DNA of 54,500 nucleotides from Planctomycetota bacterium. GTDB lineage: Bacteria; Planctomycetota; Brocadiia; JAADGH01. The notes beneath the pieces were generated by a model. That model saw only the letters and a list, made by a program, of their open reading frames with translations, made no database searches and was not told the DNA's origin. A program made the translations under genes and the position numbers. Below, piece by piece: positions 50,736-54,500 of this stretch; position 1 is the first letter of the stretch, and each line of letters begins with the position of its first letter. The stretch lies in assembly GCA_013152475.1 (NCBI GenBank), contig JAADGH010000004.1, positions 33,117 through 87,616 of the forward strand, written 5' to 3'.

Positions 50736-53700
50736 ATGATCCTCAAGACAGGCCGACGTCTCTTGGTTCCTTGTCTCGTGCTTGTGGTGTTCTGCGCGGC
50801 GCGGGCGGATGAGTTCGCGCTCGACAACCACACCCTCTTTCTCGCCCACTTCAACGACAGTGTGAACAAGGCGGACTATGCCATGGGGTGGGACAGGTTC
50901 GCCGGCAGCGGGGCAAGGTTGACCGACGGGTATTATGGCAAGGCCGTCGATCTGCGCGGCATCCTCTACAACCCGAACTTCCTCGCCGAGTCCACCAGCC
51001 GTATGCCCTACCGCGACACCTTCGGCGTGTGGACGCGGGGAAACGTGAGCTACGAGCAGGGGACGTACGAGTTCTGGTTCAAGGTCGCGCCCGACGGCAC
51101 GAAGCACGGCTACGGCGGCCAGAGCCTGTTCTTCACCCACTACTTCCAACCTGTCGCGAAGCAGTTCATCGGCACCTATTTGACCCGTCACAGCATGAGC
51201 TGGTCGTGGCAGTTCCTGAAGGGGGAGCCCTTCAAGGGCCGGGTGCGGTTCGACCCGCCCCTCGACCCGGACCACTGGCACCACTACGCCATGTGCTGGT
51301 CGCCGGGGGAGATGGTCATCTATATCGACGGCCGTCCCGTCGGCGCGCACGACATGACCGGCAAGCTCGGCCTGATCCTCGCCGCCCAGACGCACAACGC
51401 CGTGGCCATGGGCGGCATCGCCCTGGACGAGCTTCGCATCTCAAGTATCGTCCGCTACGAGAAAGACTTCGAGCCCGCATGGCGCGACGGCAAGCGACCG
51501 GCCTACGCCTTCAAGGGCGCGCCGGACATCCAGCGCTACCCGGCGAAGGCGTTCGAGCCGTACGTGCCGTCGGCTGCCGTTCCCGATTCGAAGGTCCTCC
51601 TTTTGGAGGGGATCGAGCGGAAGCCCCTGACCGAGTTCACGACCCAGAAGCTGGAATCAAAGGCGGGCGAATCCGCCTGGGAAGAGCGCTATGCGGGAAA
51701 GGTGTTGCTGAGATACCACACAAGCCATGCGGACGAGTGCGATCGGTGGGATGTTGAGTTCGTGAACCTGACCAACGAGGAGCTTTGGCTGGAGGCATTG
51801 TTGACGACGCCCGTTCCGTTCTCGGCCAAGGAATACTTTGACATGTCCTGGGTGCACCACGACCTTTCTGCGCCAAGACGGCGGGATGAATATGTATCTT
51901 CGCTTCCGTTCGTCGCCGCGGCGGGTGAGAGCAAGTTCCTCGGGATCGGCATCGACCCGCACATCAACCTGAGCGCATTGATATCGGAATGGGTCCCGCA
52001 GGAGAACGGCGGCGTCATCCGGCAGGGCACGCGTGTGGTTCTCGATCCGAAGGCATCGTATTCGCTGCGGTTCGTGTTGGTCAGGGCCGAAGGCGACTTC
52101 GGCGTCCTCGACGCGATTGCGAAATACCACAGCCTGTTCCCCGATCTCTACAAACAGAAACCGGACGTGCCCGTCTACAGCTACATGCCGGTGTGTCGCT
52201 ATTTCGAATATCTCTCCTACCCCGACCTGGCGCGGCTGTGCTACATGGGCAACCAGTGGGGCCACGGCCCCGGCCACTGCAAGGGCGACGAGTGGGGCAC
52301 GCAGAAATACTGGGACATGCCCAAGGACCCGAAGCGCCCCGACCACGCCTACGCCGCAAAGATGGAGCGGCTCTGGAAAAGCATCGACGGCCTGCGCGAG
52401 CAATTCCTCGTCCGCAGCAAACGCTCCTACGACAGCTATTACACGCTGAGGCGCAGCCACTACCTGCCCAACTGGGCCATGCGGTTCGTCGTGGAGGACT
52501 TGTGGCCGGAGGGGATGATCGGCGGCGACCGGCTCGTGTGCGGGCAATACTACCCCCAGATGTACTACGCCAACGAGTTCAACACCCCCCTCGGCAGGCA
52601 CTACAAGCAGACCACGACGAACATCATGAAGCACATCGGCCACATCTCGCCCGGCTTCATCAACGATATGTGCCACACGTCGCCCTTCCGCTTCACCGAC
52701 GCCATCGCGCGCAAGACGCCGGGCTGCGCCTTCTCGAAGGACCGGGGGCGATACCTCGTCGGCGCGTTCGGGCATGTGGACCGCTACAAGCTCATCAACG
52801 ACTTTGTGGACCCGCGCGGCTTCCGCCAGAGCATCTGGTCGGACGGCGGCGTGGTCTCCTACATGCTCCTGGCCCACTCGGCCGCCGGGGCCATCGAGAG
52901 CGGCGTGCCCTTCCTGCAGTGGCCCGGGCCGGAGCTGGCGCATGTGCCGGGCCGATACATGATCGGCGAGAAGCCGTTCGTTCTCCACTGGTCCAAGGAG
53001 AACGAATGGTTCGGTCGGTTCTTCAAGCCGAAGGATTTCACGCCGAAGACGCTGCGTGACTACTACCGCTATTGTTTCGCGCAGCTCATGCTCTCCTGCC
53101 TGCGCCACGGCATCTACCTCCCCCACGACTGCATCGGCGGGCAGCAGTGGATGATGGAGCACAACCCCATCCTGGTCGAGAGTATCGTCAATGGCCGCAA
53201 GATCGTCCCCGGCGCAAAGGTCCCCGCCCCGCTCTTCGTCGTGCGGTCGGGGGAGGGAATGGACAGCTTGCTGGTGATCGGCAACGAGCAGCCCAAGCCG
53301 ATCACGTGTGACGTCCAGGTCGTGAACCGCTACTTCGGCAAGGGCGCGCCGATCTTCGGGCGGTACTTCGACGGAGAGCTCCGCCAGGAGATCGGGCCGC
53401 AGATGTCGAAGATCAAGAATGTCACTGTCGAGCCCCGGTCCATGCGGGCCTTCAAGATCCTTGGCCTGCTCGCCGGCGAGGGGAGTTGCGAGGTGACATC
53501 ATCCTTCACGGGAGATGGGATCACGATGAAGGTGAGTCTGAAAGTGAAGGGGAGCACGCCGGCCCGGCTGACGCTGAACCCGTTCAGCCCCATCTATGGC
53601 ATTGCAGGGGTAACGGTGAACGGCAAACCGGCGGCCGGTGTGCCGCTGGACCTGCCCGCCGGGAAGGTCATGGTCGCAGTGCAATACAAGAATCGCGTGT

Positions 53701-54335
53701 TCGAGTTTTCCCGTGATGACTGGGATGCCGTCGAGCTGGTCAAGGACGGGAAGACGAACTTCTGCCTGATCGCCAGGACCGATTCGCCGTTCAACAGCGG
53801 CACGGCCGGAATGCTGAACCAGTTCATCGAGCAGTATGATGAGGAGGACGGCGTGCTGGGGAATCTCAAGAAGGCCGAGATTTTCGATGCGCCTCCGGCG
53901 GACTTCGACGGTTGGAAGATATTCGTGAAGCCGAATGTGGACGTCATGCCCTCCCGCGTGCGGATCGACCGTGCGGCGAAGGCGATCCATGTGGAGGGCA
54001 AATCCTCCGGCGAGGCCCGGCGGGCGATGGTGGTGCTGCTGCGGCTCATCGACCGGAAGTATCCGCACATCGGCCGGTTCTATTCCCTGAAGTACTATGG
54101 CGGCGATCACCCGAAGATGATTCGCAAGCGGCTCAAGTGCAAGGAGACGCAGGAGTTCTTCCTCCACTTCGCCGACAAGGAGTTCCTCATCAAGCCCATC
54201 CTGAACCCGCAGCACGAAGACCTCTACGCGAAGGGCAACGCCGACTTTCAGGGCAAGTACCCCCTCCGCGGGTCGCCGTACCTCTTCGAGCCGACGTATT
54301 CGGAGAATTATGTCTACGGGTACACTGGGCAATGA
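50736..54335 (+). CDS. Large secreted protein with N-terminal LamG-like domain and barrel-like core
   Basis: 1,199 residues from ATG 50736 (AAGGAG 8 bases upstream), with signal peptide RLLVPCLVLVVFCAARA-DE. Residues ~30-260 match a LamG/concanavalin fold (LAHFNDSVNKADYAMG, GTYEFWFKVAPDG, HHYAMCWSPGEMVIYIDG). A beta domain is followed by a probable TIM-barrel core with aromatic, acidic motifs (YSYMPVCRYFEYLSYPDL, HISPGFINDMCHTSPFRF, WSDGGVVSYMLLAHSA). The end has a GH20b/GH67N-like helper domain (VRIDRAAKAIHVEGKSSGEA, RRAMVVLLRLIDRKYPH). I do not recognise the enzyme family. The architecture (LamG plus barrel) suggests a cell-surface or released glycan-active protein, consistent with the other secreted proteins here. 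Confidence 0.66.
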   Translation: MILKTGRRLLVPCLVLVVFCAARADEFALDNHTLFLAHFNDSVNKADYAMGWDRFAGSGARLTDGYYGKAVDLRGILYNPNFLAESTSRMPYRDTFGVWTRGNVSYEQGTYEFWFKVAPDGTKHGYGGQSLFFTHYFQPVAKQFIGTYLTRHSMSWSWQFLKGEPFKGRVRFDPPLDPDHWHHYAMCWSPGEMVIYIDGRPVGAHDMTGKLGLILAAQTHNAVAMGGIALDELRISSIVRYEKDFEPAWRDGKRPAYAFKGAPDIQRYPAKAFEPYVPSAAVPDSKVLLLEGIERKPLTEFTTQKLESKAGESAWEERYAGKVLLRYHTSHADECDRWDVEFVNLTNEELWLEALLTTPVPFSAKEYFDMSWVHHDLSAPRRRDEYVSSLPFVAAAGESKFLGIGIDPHINLSALISEWVPQENGGVIRQGTRVVLDPKASYSLRFVLVRAEGDFGVLDAIAKYHSLFPDLYKQKPDVPVYSYMPVCRYFEYLSYPDLARLCYMGNQWGHGPGHCKGDEWGTQKYWDMPKDPKRPDHAYAAKMERLWKSIDGLREQFLVRSKRSYDSYYTLRRSHYLPNWAMRFVVEDLWPEGMIGGDRLVCGQYYPQMYYANEFNTPLGRHYKQTTTNIMKHIGHISPGFINDMCHTSPFRFTDAIARKTPGCAFSKDRGRYLVGAFGHVDRYKLINDFVDPRGFRQSIWSDGGVVSYMLLAHSAAGAIESGVPFLQWPGPELAHVPGRYMIGEKPFVLHWSKENEWFGRFFKPKDFTPKTLRDYYRYCFAQLMLSCLRHGIYLPHDCIGGQQWMMEHNPILVESIVNGRKIVPGAKVPAPLFVVRSGEGMDSLLVIGNEQPKPITCDVQVVNRYFGKGAPIFGRYFDGELRQEIGPQMSKIKNVTVEPRSMRAFKILGLLAGEGSCEVTSSFTGDGITMKVSLKVKGSTPARLTLNPFSPIYGIAGVTVNGKPAAGVPLDLPAGKVMVAVQYKNRVFEFSRDDWDAVELVKDGKTNFCLIARTDSPFNSGTAGMLNQFIEQYDEEDGVLGNLKKAEIFDAPPADFDGWKIFVKPNVDVMPSRVRIDRAAKAIHVEGKSSGEARRAMVVLLRLIDRKYPHIGRFYSLKYYGGDHPKMIRKRLKCKETQEFFLHFADKEFLIKPILNPQHEDLYAKGNADFQGKYPLRGSPYLFEPTYSENYVYGYTGQ

Positions 54336-54375
54336 TTTTTGGAGAGACCTGAGTACACCAACCGGGAGGGATCGA

Positions 54376-54500
54376 ATGGTCAGAGCAAGTTACGCCTCTA
54401 TTGCCCTTGCCGTGGGCGTCAGCCTGATGTTCTTTGTCGGCTGTGAGGATATCCAACACGAAGTCGAGGAGAAAGCTGTGGAAGCGGACTACTACGTGGC
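54376..54500 (+). CDS. Lipoprotein, cut by the window edge
   Basis: Only the first 41 residues are present. ATG 54376 has GGGAGGG 5 bases upstream. The leader (MVRASYASIALAVGVSLMFF) ends in the lipobox FVGC, and the mature part begins EDIQHEVEEKAVEADYY, charged and probably helical. It starts 40 bases after the LamG protein gene, so the two may be cotranscribed. Nothing about function can be said. Confidence 0.7.
   Translation, partial: MVRASYASIALAVGVSLMFFVGCEDIQHEVEEKAVEADYYV

Noticed and set aside
41988..53162. Long minus-strand frames opposite the secreted proteins from 42021 onward
   Set aside because: Same shadow effect; the plus-strand readings carry signal peptides, ribosome sites and domains.

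Overview
The window looks like a chromosomal piece of a GC-rich bacterium of the planctomycete or wider PVC type, probably a metagenome-derived genome. The signs are a serine/threonine kinase with an N-terminal zinc ribbon and a DUF1080 domain, a large CAP-domain surface protein with an LEPR-like N-terminal signature (LEAR), PQQ-propeller and Asp-box secreted proteins, sulfatase and M60 genes, and AsmA-like and DUF4388 proteins. Assignment below phylum is not possible from this sequence. I saw no rRNA, tRNA, CRISPR array, transposase or phage gene. Many genes have a readable vegetative promoter (TTGACA-like, 16-18 bp, TATAAT-like).

Layout. 1-5475 (minus): a translationally coupled operon of a secreted glycosidase-like protein, a type I sulfatase and an exported M60-type metallopeptidase cut by the window edge. 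5726-20171 (plus): an aspartate aminotransferase, a kinase-DUF1080 fusion, two lipoproteins (a 13 Asp-box propeller and a carbohydrate-binding/clan GH-A enzyme), alpha-glucan phosphorylase, a methyltransferase and a second secreted glycosidase-like protein. 20244-25228: an LysM-L,D-transpeptidase, a Lys/Ala-rich lipoprotein and a 1,196-residue CAP-CARDB-beta-solenoid surface protein. 25819-29467: a DUF4388 protein, a small unknown protein, a shortened MnmE-like GTPase and a small exported protein.

29485-41493 (minus): a seven-gene operon read from one strong promoter at 41530-41558. In transcription order it holds a GT-C glycosyltransferase, an AsmA-like protein, a PfkB kinase, gltX, cysS, an old-yellow-enzyme oxidoreductase and a second GT-C glycosyltransferase. 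42021-54500 (plus): a glycosidase-like secreted protein, an exported Rossmann/PQQ-propeller protein, a CHAD protein, a response regulator-FHA protein, a LamG-headed 1,199-residue secreted protein and the start of a lipoprotein.

Taken together, the window is dominated by exported proteins that bind or cut complex glycans. Beside them sit envelope functions (AsmA, L,D-transpeptidase, GT-C enzymes), a small signalling set (kinase, receiver-FHA, DUF4388) and a few housekeeping genes. The most unusual items are the degenerate MnmE-like GTPase without its catalytic C-terminus, the exported methyltransferase-fold/PQQ fusion interrupted in frame by an AT-rich repeat, the kinase-DUF1080 fusion, and the operon pairing a sulfatase with an M60 peptidase.
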